A stretch of DNA of 49,680 nt from an uncultured Gemmiger sp. (lineage in GTDB: Bacteria > Bacillota > Clostridia > Oscillospirales > Ruminococcaceae). Position numbers and translations under genes: made by a program. This document shows, piece after piece, positions 15,328-23,794 of this stretch; position 1 is the first letter of the stretch; each line of letters begins with the position of its first letter. The stretch covers positions 1 to 49,680 of the forward strand of contig CASFJO010000013.1 in the NCBI GenBank assembly GCA_949295035.1, written 5' to 3'. The notes beneath the pieces were generated by a model. That model was not told the origin of the DNA. It worked only from the letters and a program-made list of their open reading frames with translations, and did no database searches.

Positions 15328-17226
15328 TCATACCTCCTTAGCCCCTCCGTTCGGGGGGCATGTTTCATTATGGGGGCTGGCGGACGGCTTGTCAAGAGCC
15401 GCTTCAGGGTGAAAATGGGCAAAAATCGCCCGGGCCGTGACCGGGCCCACACCCGGCGTGCCGCACAACTGCTCCACCGTCGCCTCCCTCACCGCGGCCA
15501 CCGTGCGAAACTGTGCCAGCAGCGCTCTGGCAGCCGCCGGGCCCACACCCGGCACCTCGGTAAGGCGGGAAGAATAGGATTTTTTCTTTTGAGCCTGACG
15601 CTGGTAGGAAATGGCAAACCGATGCACCTCGTCCTGGATGGATGTGATAAAGGTAAAGATGCCCCGGTGCAGGCTCACGGCGATCTCCTCGCCGCCGGGC
15701 GCCACGATAGCCCGGGTGCGGTGGCGGTCGTCCTTGACCATGCCGAACAGCGGTACGTCCGCCAGTTTGGTGCCGGCCAGCACCGCTTGCACCGCGCTGA
15801 CCTGGCCCCGGCCGCCGTCCAGCAGGATCAGATCCGGCTTTTGGGCGAAGGAACCGGCGGCATCCGGCTTTTCGTATTCGGCGGCCCGGCGGCTCAGGGT
15901 CTCGGCCATGCTGGCATAGTCATCGGTCCCCAAAACGGTGCGCATCCTGAAACGCCGGTAATCGCTCTTTTTGGGGCGGCCTTCCTCAAACACCACCATA
16001 CCGCAAACGCTGGTGCCCTCCCCCCAGTTGGAGATGTCGTAGCTTTCGATCCGGTGGGGCGGCGCGGACAGACCCAGCACCTGGGCGGTCTCGTCCAGCA
16101 GGCGCTCCTGTTTGCCGTAGCGGCCGCTCTCCCGGGCCAGGCGCTCCACCGCGTTGGTATAGGCCATGGTGACCAGCTTGGCCATATCCCCCTTCTGGGG
16201 CACATACAGCCGCACCTTGGCCCCCCGGGTCTGCTCCAGCAGTTGATGCAGGGGTTCGGCGTCCTCCGGCAGGGCGTCCACCGCGATGGTACGGGGGATC
16301 TCTTCCCCGTCCAGATAGTAGCGGGGCAGAAACTCCTCCCTCACCCCGTCCGCGTCGGCGGTGTCGTGGAACACAAACTCCCGCTTGTCCGCCAGGCGGC
16401 CCCGGCGGTACCGCAGCACCGCGGCGCAGACCGCCCGGGTAGTGGCGGCCAGGGCGATCACATCCATCTGGGTGCACTCATCCACCACTACCTTCTGCCC
16501 TTCGCTGACCTTGCGGATGGCGGCCAGCTGATCCCGGATCAGGGCGGCCTGCTCAAAGTCCAGCCGTTCGGCGGCGGCGTTCATCTTTTCCTCCAGGGTC
16601 TTGATGATCTCCTTTTTGCCGTAGCGGATCATGCGCACCGCCCCGGCCACCGCCTCGTTATAGGTCTCCCGGCTGATTTTTCCGCTGCACAGCCCCATAC
16701 ACTTGCCGATGTGGGCGTTCAGGCAGGGGCGGCCTTTTCCGATATCCTCAGGGAAGCGGCGGCCGCAGCGGGGCAGCTGAAAGCAATCCTGGGCGGTCTG
16801 GACCATCTCCCGCACCGCAAAGCTGGAGGTGAACGGGCCGATATAGTCGGCACCGTCCTCCTCTTTTTGCAGCACGGCGGACAGCCGCGGATACGCCTCC
16901 CGTGTGACCCGCACATAGCTGTACCCCTTGTCATCTTTGAGCAGGATGTTGTATTTGGGGGTGTGGGCCTTGATCTGACTGGCCTCCAGCACCAACGCCT
17001 CAAACTCGCTTTGGCAGACGATCACGTCAAACTCGAAGGCGTTTTCGATCATGCGGGTGACCTTCGCGTCATGGGGCACCCCTTCGCGAAAATACTGGCT
17101 CACCCGGGTGCGCAGGCGTTTGGCTTTGCCGATATAGATGATGACGCCCTCTTTGTCCCGAATGATATACACACCGGGAAGCAGGGGCAGCATACAGGCT
17201 TTTTGGTACAGCTGGGCTTTGGTCAT
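15328..17226 (-). CDS. uvrC: Excinuclease ABC subunit C
   Basis: A 632-residue nucleotide excision repair nuclease that makes both incisions around damage with UvrB. In order: a GIY-YIG domain (PGVYIIRDKEGVIIYIGKAK, about 17-36), a UVR motif for UvrB contact (EKMNAAAERLDFEQAALIRD), the RNase H-like 5'-incision domain with ESYDISNWGE and LLDGGRGQVSAV, and a C-terminal helix-hairpin-helix pair (EVPGVGPAAARALL and GTPGVGPVTARAIF). The start at 17226 is chosen over a longer frame because AAAGGAG lies upstream and MTKAQLYQKA fits the family. It overlaps nothing and is followed at once by rsmD. Confidence 0.96.
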   Translation of the reverse strand: MTKAQLYQKACMLPLLPGVYIIRDKEGVIIYIGKAKRLRTRVSQYFREGVPHDAKVTRMIENAFEFDVIVCQSEFEALVLEASQIKAHTPKYNILLKDDKGYSYVRVTREAYPRLSAVLQKEEDGADYIGPFTSSFAVREMVQTAQDCFQLPRCGRRFPEDIGKGRPCLNAHIGKCMGLCSGKISRETYNEAVAGAVRMIRYGKKEIIKTLEEKMNAAAERLDFEQAALIRDQLAAIRKVSEGQKVVVDECTQMDVIALAATTRAVCAAVLRYRRGRLADKREFVFHDTADADGVREEFLPRYYLDGEEIPRTIAVDALPEDAEPLHQLLEQTRGAKVRLYVPQKGDMAKLVTMAYTNAVERLARESGRYGKQERLLDETAQVLGLSAPPHRIESYDISNWGEGTSVCGMVVFEEGRPKKSDYRRFRMRTVLGTDDYASMAETLSRRAAEYEKPDAAGSFAQKPDLILLDGGRGQVSAVQAVLAGTKLADVPLFGMVKDDRHRTRAIVAPGGEEIAVSLHRGIFTFITSIQDEVHRFAISYQRQAQKKKSYSSRLTEVPGVGPAAARALLAQFRTVAAVREATVEQLCGTPGVGPVTARAIFAHFHPEAALDKPSASPHNETCPPNGGAKEV

Positions 17227-17261
17227 GGGAGAAAGGCTCCTTTGGAAAAATACAAAACAGG

Positions 17262-17298
17262 AAAAGCGGGCAGCCGCCGGGCCGCCCGCTTCTGACAC
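17262..17298 (-). terminator. Terminator after ptsH
   Basis: AAGCGGGC and GCCCGCTT (17264-17291) form a GC-rich stem with further pairing inside. On the minus strand it runs into TTTTCCTGTTTTG. It separates ptsH from uvrC. Confidence 0.65.
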
Positions 17299-17307
17299 GA
17301 TGTTGGA

Positions 17308-17571
17308 TTATTCGGCAAAACCGCTGTTGACCAGCTTGACCAGACCTTCCACCGCGGCCTGCTCATCGGCGCCGTCAGCAATGATCCGGATGGAAGTGCC
17401 GCCCACGATGCCCAGGCTCAGAACGCCCAGCAGGCTCTTGGCGTTGACACGACGCTCTTCTTTTTCGACCCAAATGGAAGATTTGTACTCGTTGGCCTTC
17501 TGAATAAAAAAGGTAGCGGGACGAGCGTGCAGACCGACCTGATTCTCAACAGTGACTTCTTTAACAAACAT
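17308..17571 (-). CDS. ptsH: Phosphocarrier protein HPr
   Basis: An 87-residue HPr of the sugar phosphotransferase system. The active-site block VGLHARPATFF places the phospho-accepting histidine at residue 15, and NAKSLLGVLSLG places serine at residue 46, the HPr kinase target that links HPr to CcpA in Firmicutes. Both residues are present, so this is HPr rather than Crh. The start at 17571 is supported by AGGAG ten bases upstream. The gene is monocistronic, between its own promoter (17633-17661) and a terminator. ptsI is not adjacent. Confidence 0.96.
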   Translation of the reverse strand: MFVKEVTVENQVGLHARPATFFIQKANEYKSSIWVEKEERRVNAKSLLGVLSLGIVGGTSIRIIADGADEQAAVEGLVKLVNSGFAE

Positions 17572-17632
17572 GGTTCCTTCGCTCCTAATTCTCATCGTAG
17601 ATTTGGGTTTGAGAGCCCCATTGCATGATACA

Positions 17633-17661
17633 ATTCTATCGCATCCCCGCAGCCTTGTACA
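17633..17661 (-). promoter_or_regulatory. Probable ptsH promoter
   Basis: On the minus strand TGTACA (17661-17656), a 17-bp spacer and TAGAAT (17638-17633) sit about 60 bases upstream of ptsH. The -35 is a weak match. Further upstream the leader holds two copies of the motif CCAGTTAG on the plus strand (17733-17740 and 17758-17765) that may bind a regulator. Confidence 0.55.
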
Positions 17662-17807
17662 GGGGTTTTGGGCAATTTTGTCAGTTCTCCGAATCTTGGC
17701 TTTTGGAAAAACGCCGCGTTTGTACAAGTTCACCAGTTAGTTTTTCACAAACTTGGCCAGTTAGTCAAATGTTTTCAACATCTTTCCACAATCGAAAGAA
17801 CCGCGTA

Positions 17808-18527
17808 TTATTTTTTGACCTCCCGCGCCTGCCAGGCGGCGTACAAGTCGGGGCGGCGGACCCGGGTGCGTTCCAGGCTCTGCTGTACCCGCCACTTCTC
17901 GATGTTGGCGTGGTGCCCGGTGAGCAGCACGCCGGGCACCGCCCGCCCCTGCCAGACCTCCGGCCGGGTATACTGGGGGTACTCCAGCAGGCCGTTCCAA
18001 TGGCTTTCCTCCTGGTATCCCTGCGGTTCGGCCAGTACGCCGGGCTGGAGCCGCAGCACGCTGTCCGCCACCACCAAAGCGGCCAGTTCCCCGCCGGTGA
18101 GAACATAGTCCCCGATACTGATCTCCTCGTCGGCGATCGCCTGGATCACCCGCTCGTCCATCCCCTCGTAATGCCCGCAGACCAGCAGCAGATTGTCATA
18201 AGCGGCCAGGCGGCGGGCATGTCCCTCGTCAAAGCGGGTCCCGGCGGCGGTCATGAACACGATATGGGGCCGGGGCCGGCCGTACAGCCAGTTCTGGCGA
18301 ATGACAGCCTGGCAGCAGTCATAGATCGGCTGGGCGTTCATCACCATACCGCAGCCGCCCCCATAAGGATAGTCGTCCACCTGTTTCTGCTTGTTGAGGG
18401 TATACTCCCGGATCTGGTGACAATGTGTCTCGATCCATCCCTTGCGGGCGGCCCGGCCCAGAATGCTCTCGTTCAGATAGGCCTGGCAGATCTCGGGAAA
18501 CAGGGTGGCGATGTCAATGCGCATCAT
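17808..18527 (-). CDS. trmD: tRNA (guanine37-N1)-methyltransferase TrmD
   Basis: A 239-residue SPOUT-family methyltransferase that makes m1G37 in tRNAs reading CNN codons and prevents frameshifting. The opening [12 protein letters not shown], the [20 protein letters not shown] segment, the trefoil-knot SAM loop [18 protein letters not shown] and the substrate segment PQYTRPEVW are diagnostic. Length is normal. It overlaps the rimM stop by four bases (ATGA), so the two are co-translated. rplS, which usually follows trmD, is absent here; the unit ends before the ptsH leader. Confidence 0.97.
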   Translation of the reverse strand: MMRIDIATLFPEICQAYLNESILGRAARKGWIETHCHQIREYTLNKQKQVDDYPYGGGCGMVMNAQPIYDCCQAVIRQNWLYGRPRPHIVFMTAAGTRFDEGHARRLAAYDNLLLVCGHYEGMDERVIQAIADEEISIGDYVLTGGELAALVVADSVLRLQPGVLAEPQGYQEESHWNGLLEYPQYTRPEVWQGRAVPGVLLTGHHANIEKWRVQQSLERTRVRRPDLYAAWQAREVKK

Positions 18528-19057
18528 TCCGCTTCATCTCCGTTCTGGGCGGGCCCGAACAGGCCGGGGATGGGCCGCACCCGGATATAGCCCTCCTCCG
18601 GGCGTTTTTCCACCAGAAACTCCGCCACGCCCGGAAACCGGTATTCGGTGCCGTCTTCCCCGCGGACGGTATAGATGTCCTGGGCGGCGGGATGGCTGAT
18701 GTCGCTCACCGTGCCATAGCAGGCGCCGGTATCCGCGTCCAGGACCCGGCAGCCCAACAGGTCCTGAATAAAAAAGGTTCCTTGAGGCAGGCGCACGTCG
18801 GCCCGGTCGATGTAGAGCACCCGGCCCACCATGGCCCGGGCGGCGTCCATGTCGTTCACCCCTTCCAGCCGGAGCAGACCCATATTTTTGTGGGGGCGCA
18901 GGCCGGCGACCCGCATCTCCCCTTCGCCCAGGGCGGTGCGGTAGACCCGCGGCAGCCGGCTCAGAAAAGCCACGCTGTCGCACCAGAGTTCCAGTTTCAT
19001 CTCGCCGGTGACCCCATGCGGCGCCACGATCCGGCCGATCTCCAGATATTGCTGCAT
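18524..19057 (-). CDS. rimM: Ribosome maturation factor RimM
   Basis: A 177-residue 30S assembly factor that binds S19 and helps mature the 16S 3' domain. The N-terminal RimM barrel starts [19 protein letters not shown], and the C-terminal PRC-barrel half includes [20 protein letters not shown]. The start at 19057 is chosen because AAAGGAG lies six bases upstream; a longer in-frame start would put this site inside the gene. It is separated from khpA by a strong hairpin (19081-19111), so rimM-trmD may be expressed at a lower level than rpsP-khpA. Confidence 0.95.
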   Translation of the reverse strand: MQQYLEIGRIVAPHGVTGEMKLELWCDSVAFLSRLPRVYRTALGEGEMRVAGLRPHKNMGLLRLEGVNDMDAARAMVGRVLYIDRADVRLPQGTFFIQDLLGCRVLDADTGACYGTVSDISHPAAQDIYTVRGEDGTEYRFPGVAEFLVEKRPEEGYIRVRPIPGLFGPAQNGDEAE

Positions 19058-19080
19058 AACGGCTCCTTTGCTAACCAATG

Positions 19081-19111
19081 AAAAAAGCCTTTTGCGCGGG
19101 GCAAAAGGCTT
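19081..19111 (-). terminator. Internal terminator between khpA and rimM
   Basis: AAGCCTTTTG (19085-19094) pairs with CAAAAGGCTT (19102-19111). On the minus strand the stem is followed directly by TTTTTT. It lies 24 bases before the rimM start with no evident promoter in between, so it probably attenuates rather than ends transcription. Confidence 0.82.
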
Positions 19112-19129
19112 GTGTCTGTGCGGCCGGGA

Positions 19130-19363
19130 TCAGTCGATCTCGACCATGACCTTGTCGCCCTGACGGACGGCGGCCGCCCGCATCACGATGCGGATGGCTT
19201 TTGCGATACGGCCCTGCTTGCCAATGACCCGGCCCATGTCCCCTTCGGCCACATGCAGGTGATAGACGATGGTGCCGTCCTCTCGGGGGGCATCCACAGT
19301 GACCTGCACGGCGTCCGGCTCATCCACCAGCCCTCTGGCAACGGCCAGCAACAGCTCCTGCAT
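19130..19363 (-). CDS. khpA: KH-domain RNA-binding protein KhpA
   Basis: A 77-residue single KH domain. The GxxG loop is visible in GRVIGKQGRIAKAIRIV (about residues 45-61). KhpA forms a complex with KhpB (Jag/EloR) in Gram-positive bacteria and affects cell elongation and small RNA biology. The place between rpsP and rimM is the classic one. AAACGGAGG precedes ATG 19363. Spacing to rpsP is 21 bp, consistent with one operon. Confidence 0.94.
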   Translation of the reverse strand: MQELLLAVARGLVDEPDAVQVTVDAPREDGTIVYHLHVAEGDMGRVIGKQGRIAKAIRIVMRAAAVRQGDKVMVEID

Positions 19364-19384
19364 GGATCGTACCTCCGTTTTGGG

Positions 19385-19627
19385 TTACAGAATGTTGGAC
19401 TTCTTCAGCAGCACACGCACGGTGTCGGTGGGCTGAGCGCCGGTGGCGATCCACTTCTTGGCCTTCTCGCCGTCGATGTTCACAACCGCGGGCTCCTTGG
19501 TGGGATCGTAGTAGCCGATCTCCTCGATGAAGCGGCCGTCCCGGGGGAAGCGGCTATCCGCCACAACCACACGATAGAAAGGAGCCTTCTTGGCGCCCAT
19601 GCGGCGCAGTCTGATCTTAACAGCCAT
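19385..19627 (-). CDS. rpsP: 30S ribosomal protein S16
   Basis: An 80-residue S16. The opening [19 protein letters not shown] and the [18 protein letters not shown] segment are textbook S16. It binds 16S rRNA early in 30S assembly. ACAGGAGG precedes ATG 19627. The 110-bp gap to ffh contains a hairpin-prone leader (GCCCG/CGGGC near 19650-19670) and a TTATAC element near 19684 but no clear -35, so it may be read from the ylxM-ffh promoter. Confidence 0.97.
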   Translation of the reverse strand: MAVKIRLRRMGAKKAPFYRVVVADSRFPRDGRFIEEIGYYDPTKEPAVVNIDGEKAKKWIATGAQPTDTVRVLLKKSNIL

Positions 19628-19737
19628 GATACGTTACCTCCTGTAAATGTGTCGGCCCGGTTCGGGCACGGTACAAAAATGTATAACACCCGCACCGCCT
19701 GGCGGCCTGGGTCATACCGAAAAAGTTGCGCGGGGCA

Positions 19738-21075
19738 TCAGCGTGGCATCATGCCGCCCACCCCCATCCGCCGGCCAAAAGCCTTGGGATTTTTTTTGAA
19801 CTGCTTCATGAGTTTCTGCATAGTCTCATACTGACGCAGCAGACGGTTGACCTGCTCCACCGTGGTGCCGCTGCCCGCCGCGATCCGCCGCTTGCGCTTG
19901 GGATTGATGATGGAGGGCTTGGCCCGCTCGGCGGGGGTCATGCTGTAGATGATCGCCTCGATCTGGACGAACGCCTTGTCGTCCACCTGACTGGAATCGA
20001 TCTTGCTGCCGCCGGGCAGCATGCTCAGAAGCGCCGCCGCGCCGCCCATCTTCTTCATCTGGGCCAGCTGGGCCAGCATATCGTTCATGTCGAACTTGTT
20101 TTCCATCAGGCGGCGGGCAGTTTCTTCCGCCTGCTTGTCATCCTGGGCCTGCTGCGCCTTCTCGATCAGGGTGAGCACATCGCCCATACCCAAAATGCGG
20201 CCGGCCATGCGGCCCGGATGAAAGACCTCCAGATCGTCCAGCTTTTCGCCGGTGCCCTGGAACTTGATGGGCTTGCCGGTGACCGCCTTGACGCTGAGCG
20301 CCGCGCCGCCCCGGGTATCGCCGTCGGTCTTGGTGAGCACGATGCCGTCCACCGCCACCGCTTCGTTGAATGCCTTGGCCACGTTGACCGCGTCCTGACC
20401 GGCCATGGCGTCCACCACCAGCAGGACCTCATCCACCGTGACGGCCTGCTTGATCCGGCCCAGTTCGGCCATGAGGGCCTCGTCCACATGCAGGCGGCCG
20501 GCCGTGTCCAGGATCACGATGTCGTTGCCGTGATCTTTGGCGTGGGCCACCGCCCTGGCGGCGATCTCCTCGGGCTTGGCCTGGCCCATCTCAAACACCG
20601 GTACCCCGGCCTGAGCCCCCACCACCTTCAGCTGGTCGATGGCGGCGGGCCTGTAGACGTCGCATGCCACCAGCAGCGGGCGGTGCCCCTGCTTCAAAAA
20701 CCACTTGCCCAGCTTGGCGGCGTGGGTGGTCTTGCCGTTGCCCTGCAGGCCGCACATCATGATGACCGTGGGCGGTTTGGACTTGATATGGATGCGGGCC
20801 GCCTCCTGGCCGCCCATCAGATTGGTGAGTTCCTCGTTGACGATCTTGACCACCTGCTGGGCGGGGGTCAGGCTCTCCATGACCTCCTGCCCGAGAGCCC
20901 GTTCGGTGACCTCGCTGCAGAAATTTTTCGCGACCTTGAAGTTGACGTCGGCCTCCAGCAGGGCCATGCGCACCTCCCGCATGGCGGCCTTTACGTCCGC
21001 CTCGGTCAGCTTGCCCTTGCCGCGCAGTTTTTTGAATACACCGGCCAAACGGTCGGAAAGGGATTCAAATGCCAT
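19738..21075 (-). CDS. ffh: Signal recognition particle protein Ffh
   Basis: A 445-residue SRP54 GTPase that delivers membrane proteins cotranslationally. The N domain (residues 1-90) is followed by the G domain with G1 loop GLQGNGKTTHAAKLG (about 107-121), DVYRPAAIDQL, DTAGRLHVDE, TKTDGDTRGGAALS and the C-terminal methionine-rich M domain (DMLAQLAQMKKMGGAAALL...RRIAAGSGTTVEQVNRLL). G1 has N in place of the usual S, a mild change. It is 18 bp downstream of ylxM and driven by the strong promoter at 21509-21537. The 4.5S RNA gene is not in the window. Confidence 0.97.
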   Translation of the reverse strand: MAFESLSDRLAGVFKKLRGKGKLTEADVKAAMREVRMALLEADVNFKVAKNFCSEVTERALGQEVMESLTPAQQVVKIVNEELTNLMGGQEAARIHIKSKPPTVIMMCGLQGNGKTTHAAKLGKWFLKQGHRPLLVACDVYRPAAIDQLKVVGAQAGVPVFEMGQAKPEEIAARAVAHAKDHGNDIVILDTAGRLHVDEALMAELGRIKQAVTVDEVLLVVDAMAGQDAVNVAKAFNEAVAVDGIVLTKTDGDTRGGAALSVKAVTGKPIKFQGTGEKLDDLEVFHPGRMAGRILGMGDVLTLIEKAQQAQDDKQAEETARRLMENKFDMNDMLAQLAQMKKMGGAAALLSMLPGGSKIDSSQVDDKAFVQIEAIIYSMTPAERAKPSIINPKRKRRIAAGSGTTVEQVNRLLRQYETMQKLMKQFKKNPKAFGRRMGVGGMMPR

Positions 21076-21093
21076 ACTGTCTCCTCGCTGCCC

Positions 21094-21459
21094 TTACTCG
21101 CTGATATGCTCGATCAGTTCCAGCATCTCACTGGTGGCCTTGTCGATCTCCTCGCTCATCGCATAGGATGTGGAGTTGTAAAAACGAATATCCCGCGTCA
21201 GCTTTTCCAGCCGGGCGACCCCTTCCTGCACGGCCCGGTACCGGCGGGCAAAGCCCACCTTTTCCTCCAGTTCCAGAAGGATGCCCTCGCCCCGTTTGAT
21301 GGAGTCCCGCACGCCCTGCCGGGTAATGCCGAAGTTATCCGCGATCTCCGCCAGGGAAAGATCGTCGTTATAATACTGCTCCATCACATCACGCTGCTTT
21401 TCGGTGAGGACCTCGCCGTAGAAATCCAGCAGGTATGAAATCTCCAGATTCTTGGCCAC
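21094..21459 (-). CDS. ylxM: YlxM/p13-like SRP-operon DNA-binding protein
   Basis: A 121-residue protein with a sigma-70 region-4-like helix-turn-helix: EKQRDVMEQYYNDDLSLAEI then GITRQGVRDSIKRGEGILLE. Its place directly before ffh is the family signature; it probably helps regulate or assemble the SRP system. The start is taken as GTG 21459, eight bases after GGGGAGGG; a TTG at 21477 is possible but would place the ribosome site inside the gene. It is the first gene after a near-consensus promoter with a 5' hairpin. Confidence 0.92.
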   Translation of the reverse strand: MAKNLEISYLLDFYGEVLTEKQRDVMEQYYNDDLSLAEIADNFGITRQGVRDSIKRGEGILLELEEKVGFARRYRAVQEGVARLEKLTRDIRFYNSTSYAMSEEIDKATSEMLELIEHISE

Positions 21460-21479
21460 GGCCGTCCCTCCCCGCAATT

Positions 21480-21502
21480 CTGTAAAGTTTTTTGCTTTAC
21501 AG
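21480..21502 (-). other. 5' leader hairpin of the ylxM-ffh mRNA
   Basis: CTGTAAAG and CTTTACAG pair around a CAAAAAA loop. It lies 7 bases past the -10, so it would be at or very near the 5' end of the mRNA. Terminal hairpins of this kind protect mRNA from 5'-dependent decay. There is no T run after it on the minus strand. Confidence 0.6.
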
Positions 21503-21508
21503 TTGCAG

Positions 21509-21537
21509 ATTATACCAGACCGTCAGGGTGCTGTCAA
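21509..21537 (-). promoter_or_regulatory. Full-consensus promoter of ylxM-ffh
   Basis: On the minus strand TTGACA (21537-21532), a 17-bp spacer and TATAAT (21514-21509): a perfect vegetative sigma-70/SigA promoter. Confidence 0.95.
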
Positions 21538-21600
21538 GGGGCGAAACACAAATATTTTGGTTTTTTCGGCGCTTTGCGGCCCCGGAAAGGGGCCGGGCGC

Positions 21601-21629
21601 TTGACGGCGGCAGGGGGATGGAATAAGAT
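21601..21629 (+). promoter_or_regulatory. Probable promoter of the CysK-like/aminotransferase unit
   Basis: TTGACG (21601-21606), a 17-bp spacer and TAAGAT (21624-21629). The -10 is a partial match. It sits about 40 bases before the start at 21669. Confidence 0.55.
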
Positions 21630-21668
21630 AATGTAATAAAGGAACGAAATCCGGAAGGGGGCGCCCGC

Positions 21669-22565
21669 ATGGAGGTGCTGAACAGCTATTATCCGGTTCT
21701 CTATCGCTGCCCGGTCGTCAAACTGGGCGGATATGCCGCCCAGCACAAACTGAACGGCGAGGTGCTGGCCTATCTGGATTTTGGCGGCGCCACCGGCAGC
21801 GCCAAGGACGGCCTTGCGGAAAGCATGCTGGCACTGGCGACCGAGCGGGGCGATCTGGCCCCTGGCCAGATGGTGGTGGAGGCCAGCAGCGGCACCTTTG
21901 GCGCGGCGCTGACCCTGGCCTGCCGGGTCAGCGGGCATCCGATCACCCTGATCGTATCCCGCACGCTGGACGCGCAGCGGATGAGCTATCTGCGCGGCCT
22001 CGGCGCCAAACTGCTCTACTCCTCCCCGCTGGACGGAAGGAGAGGCTTGGAACAGCTTGCCCGCCAGACCGCTGAAGACTGCGGCGGCTACTATATGGAC
22101 TACTTTGCCAACGATGACAATCCGGAGCATCACCGGCGGGTGACCGGCCCGGCGATCCTGAAGGCCACCGGCGGCCAGATCGACGCGGTGGTAGCCGGTG
22201 TGGGCAGCGGCGGCACGGTGACCGGCGTGGGCGAGCACATCCGGGCCTGGCATGACCACATCAAAATCGTGGCGGTGGAACCCTATGAGAGCCAGGCCAT
22301 CGGCGGCGGTTTTGTGGGCAAGCATGGTATTCCCGGGTTGGGCGCGGGCTTTGTGCCCGCCAACTATAACCCGTATATCGTGGATCTGGTGCTGGCAGTG
22401 ACCAGCGGAGACGCCCAGCGTGCCGCCCAGGATGTGTTGCTGAGCGACGGTATCCCCGCCTGTCCCAGCGCGGGGGCCGCGCTGTTTGCCGCCCGGCAGC
22501 TGATTGAAAAAGGCAAAGCCCGCCGCCCGCTGTGCATCTTCAGCGGGCGTGTGAGTTACGATTGA
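21669..22565 (+). CDS. PLP-dependent beta-synthase fold protein, divergent cysteine-synthase-like
   Basis: A 298-residue fold-type II PLP enzyme of the cysteine synthase/CBS family. The Schiff-base lysine is K46 in GGATGSAKDGLA, and the phosphate loop is GVGSGGTVTG (about 177-186). It ends with PSAGAALFAA and SGRVSYD, as CysK-type enzymes do. It is odd in two places: the usual GSVKDR reads GSAKDG, and the usual TSGNTG substrate/PLP loop reads SSGTFG, losing the asparagine that contacts PLP O3'. True O-acetylserine sulfhydrylase activity is therefore doubtful; another beta-replacement, lyase or racemase-like role is possible. It is 28 bp upstream of an aminotransferase on the same strand. Confidence 0.85.
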   Translation: MEVLNSYYPVLYRCPVVKLGGYAAQHKLNGEVLAYLDFGGATGSAKDGLAESMLALATERGDLAPGQMVVEASSGTFGAALTLACRVSGHPITLIVSRTLDAQRMSYLRGLGAKLLYSSPLDGRRGLEQLARQTAEDCGGYYMDYFANDDNPEHHRRVTGPAILKATGGQIDAVVAGVGSGGTVTGVGEHIRAWHDHIKIVAVEPYESQAIGGGFVGKHGIPGLGAGFVPANYNPYIVDLVLAVTSGDAQRAAQDVLLSDGIPACPSAGAALFAARQLIEKGKARRPLCIFSGRVSYD

Positions 22566-22593
22566 TACGATCGAGGGAGAGGGGTATACAACC

Positions 22594-23787
22594 ATGATAC
22601 CGGAACATTACCGGCAGATGCTGGGGCAGAAATCGACAATCCGGGAGATTTTTGCCTACGGTATGGAGCGGGCCAAGGTGATCGGCCCGGAAAACGTATT
22701 TGACTACAGCCTGGGCAATCCGTCGGTACCACCGCCGGAAGAATTCACCCGGGCCATGCTGGACCTGCTGCAGAACAGCGATCCGCTGACCCTGCACGGG
22801 TACAGCCCGAGCCTGGGTATCGAGAGCGTGCGGCAGGCCATCGCCGACTCGCTGCGCCGGCGGTTCGGCATCGCCTACGAGGCAAAACACATTTTCCCTA
22901 CCACCGGCGCGGCGGGGGCGGTGGCCCATGCGCTGCGGGCAGTGGGCCGACCCGGAGACCGGGTGCTGGTCTTTGCGCCATTCTTTTCCGAATACCGGCC
23001 CTATGTGGAGGGCGCCGGGCTGCGGCTGGAGGTAGTGCCTCCTCATGTGGAGGATTTCCAGATCCAGTTTGACGAGTTGGAAAAGCGGCTGGCACCCGAC
23101 GTGGCCGCGCTGCTCATCAACACCCCCAACAACCCCAGCGGCGTGGTGTACACCGAGGCGACCCTGCGCCGCCTGGCCGCCCTGCTGGAGGAAAAGCAGA
23201 AGGAATGGGGCCAGCCCATCTATCTGATCAGCGATGAGCCCTACCGGGAGATCGTGTTCGGTGACAAGCCCACCCCCTATCCGGCGGCCATTTATCCCAA
23301 CACCCTGACCTGTTATTCCTTCAGCAAATCGCTGAGCCTGCCCGGCGAACGGATCGGCTATGTAGCGGCCGGGCCGGACTGCGCCGAGGCGGCGACCATC
23401 ATCGAGATCTGCGGGCAGATCTCCCGGGGCACCGGCCACAACTGCCCGCCCTCTATTATCCAGCTGGCGGTGGCCCGCTGCCTGGATGTGACCAGCGATC
23501 TGCGCGTCTACCGCACCAACCGGGATATCCTGTACAGGGAACTGACCGGTTTGGGTTTCACCTGCGTGGAGCCGGGCGGCACCTTCTATATCTTTCCGAA
23601 AGCGCTGGAAGAGGATGCGGGAGCCTTCTGCAAAAAGGCGATGCAATACGATCTGCTGCTGGTACCGGGAGACGGGTTCGGCTGCCCGGGTTATTTCCGG
23701 ATGGCCTACTGCATCGACACCGACAAGGTGGTACGCAGCCTGCCCGCATTGCGCAAACTGGCGGTGGAGTACCGCGGAAAATCCTGA
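22594..23787 (+). CDS. Class I/II pyridoxal-phosphate aminotransferase
   Basis: A 397-residue fold-type I enzyme of the aspartate aminotransferase superfamily. Seen: NPSVPPP (substrate arm), TGAAGAVAHAL (phosphate loop start), NTPNNPSGVVY (residues about 176-186), SDEPYREI with D214, and the PLP lysine K245 in SFSKSLSLPGERIGY; a late FRMAY holds the substrate carboxylate arginine. The substrate cannot be read; family members act on aspartate, alanine or aromatic amino acids. It follows the CysK-like gene and probably works on a linked amino acid. GAGGGAGAGGGG precedes the ATG. It ends at a strong bidirectional terminator. Confidence 0.92.
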   Translation: MIPEHYRQMLGQKSTIREIFAYGMERAKVIGPENVFDYSLGNPSVPPPEEFTRAMLDLLQNSDPLTLHGYSPSLGIESVRQAIADSLRRRFGIAYEAKHIFPTTGAAGAVAHALRAVGRPGDRVLVFAPFFSEYRPYVEGAGLRLEVVPPHVEDFQIQFDELEKRLAPDVAALLINTPNNPSGVVYTEATLRRLAALLEEKQKEWGQPIYLISDEPYREIVFGDKPTPYPAAIYPNTLTCYSFSKSLSLPGERIGYVAAGPDCAEAATIIEICGQISRGTGHNCPPSIIQLAVARCLDVTSDLRVYRTNRDILYRELTGLGFTCVEPGGTFYIFPKALEEDAGAFCKKAMQYDLLLVPGDGFGCPGYFRMAYCIDTDKVVRSLPALRKLAVEYRGKS

Positions 23788-23794
23788 CAGACAA

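Noticed and set aside
14830-17295. An 821-codon plus-strand frame opposite uvrC and rsmD
   Set aside because: Mirror of well-supported genes; no ribosome site or recognisable domain.
21578-21594. GGCCCC/GGGGCC hairpin as a terminator
   Set aside because: No T run follows on either strand, and it lies just before a promoter rather than after a gene.
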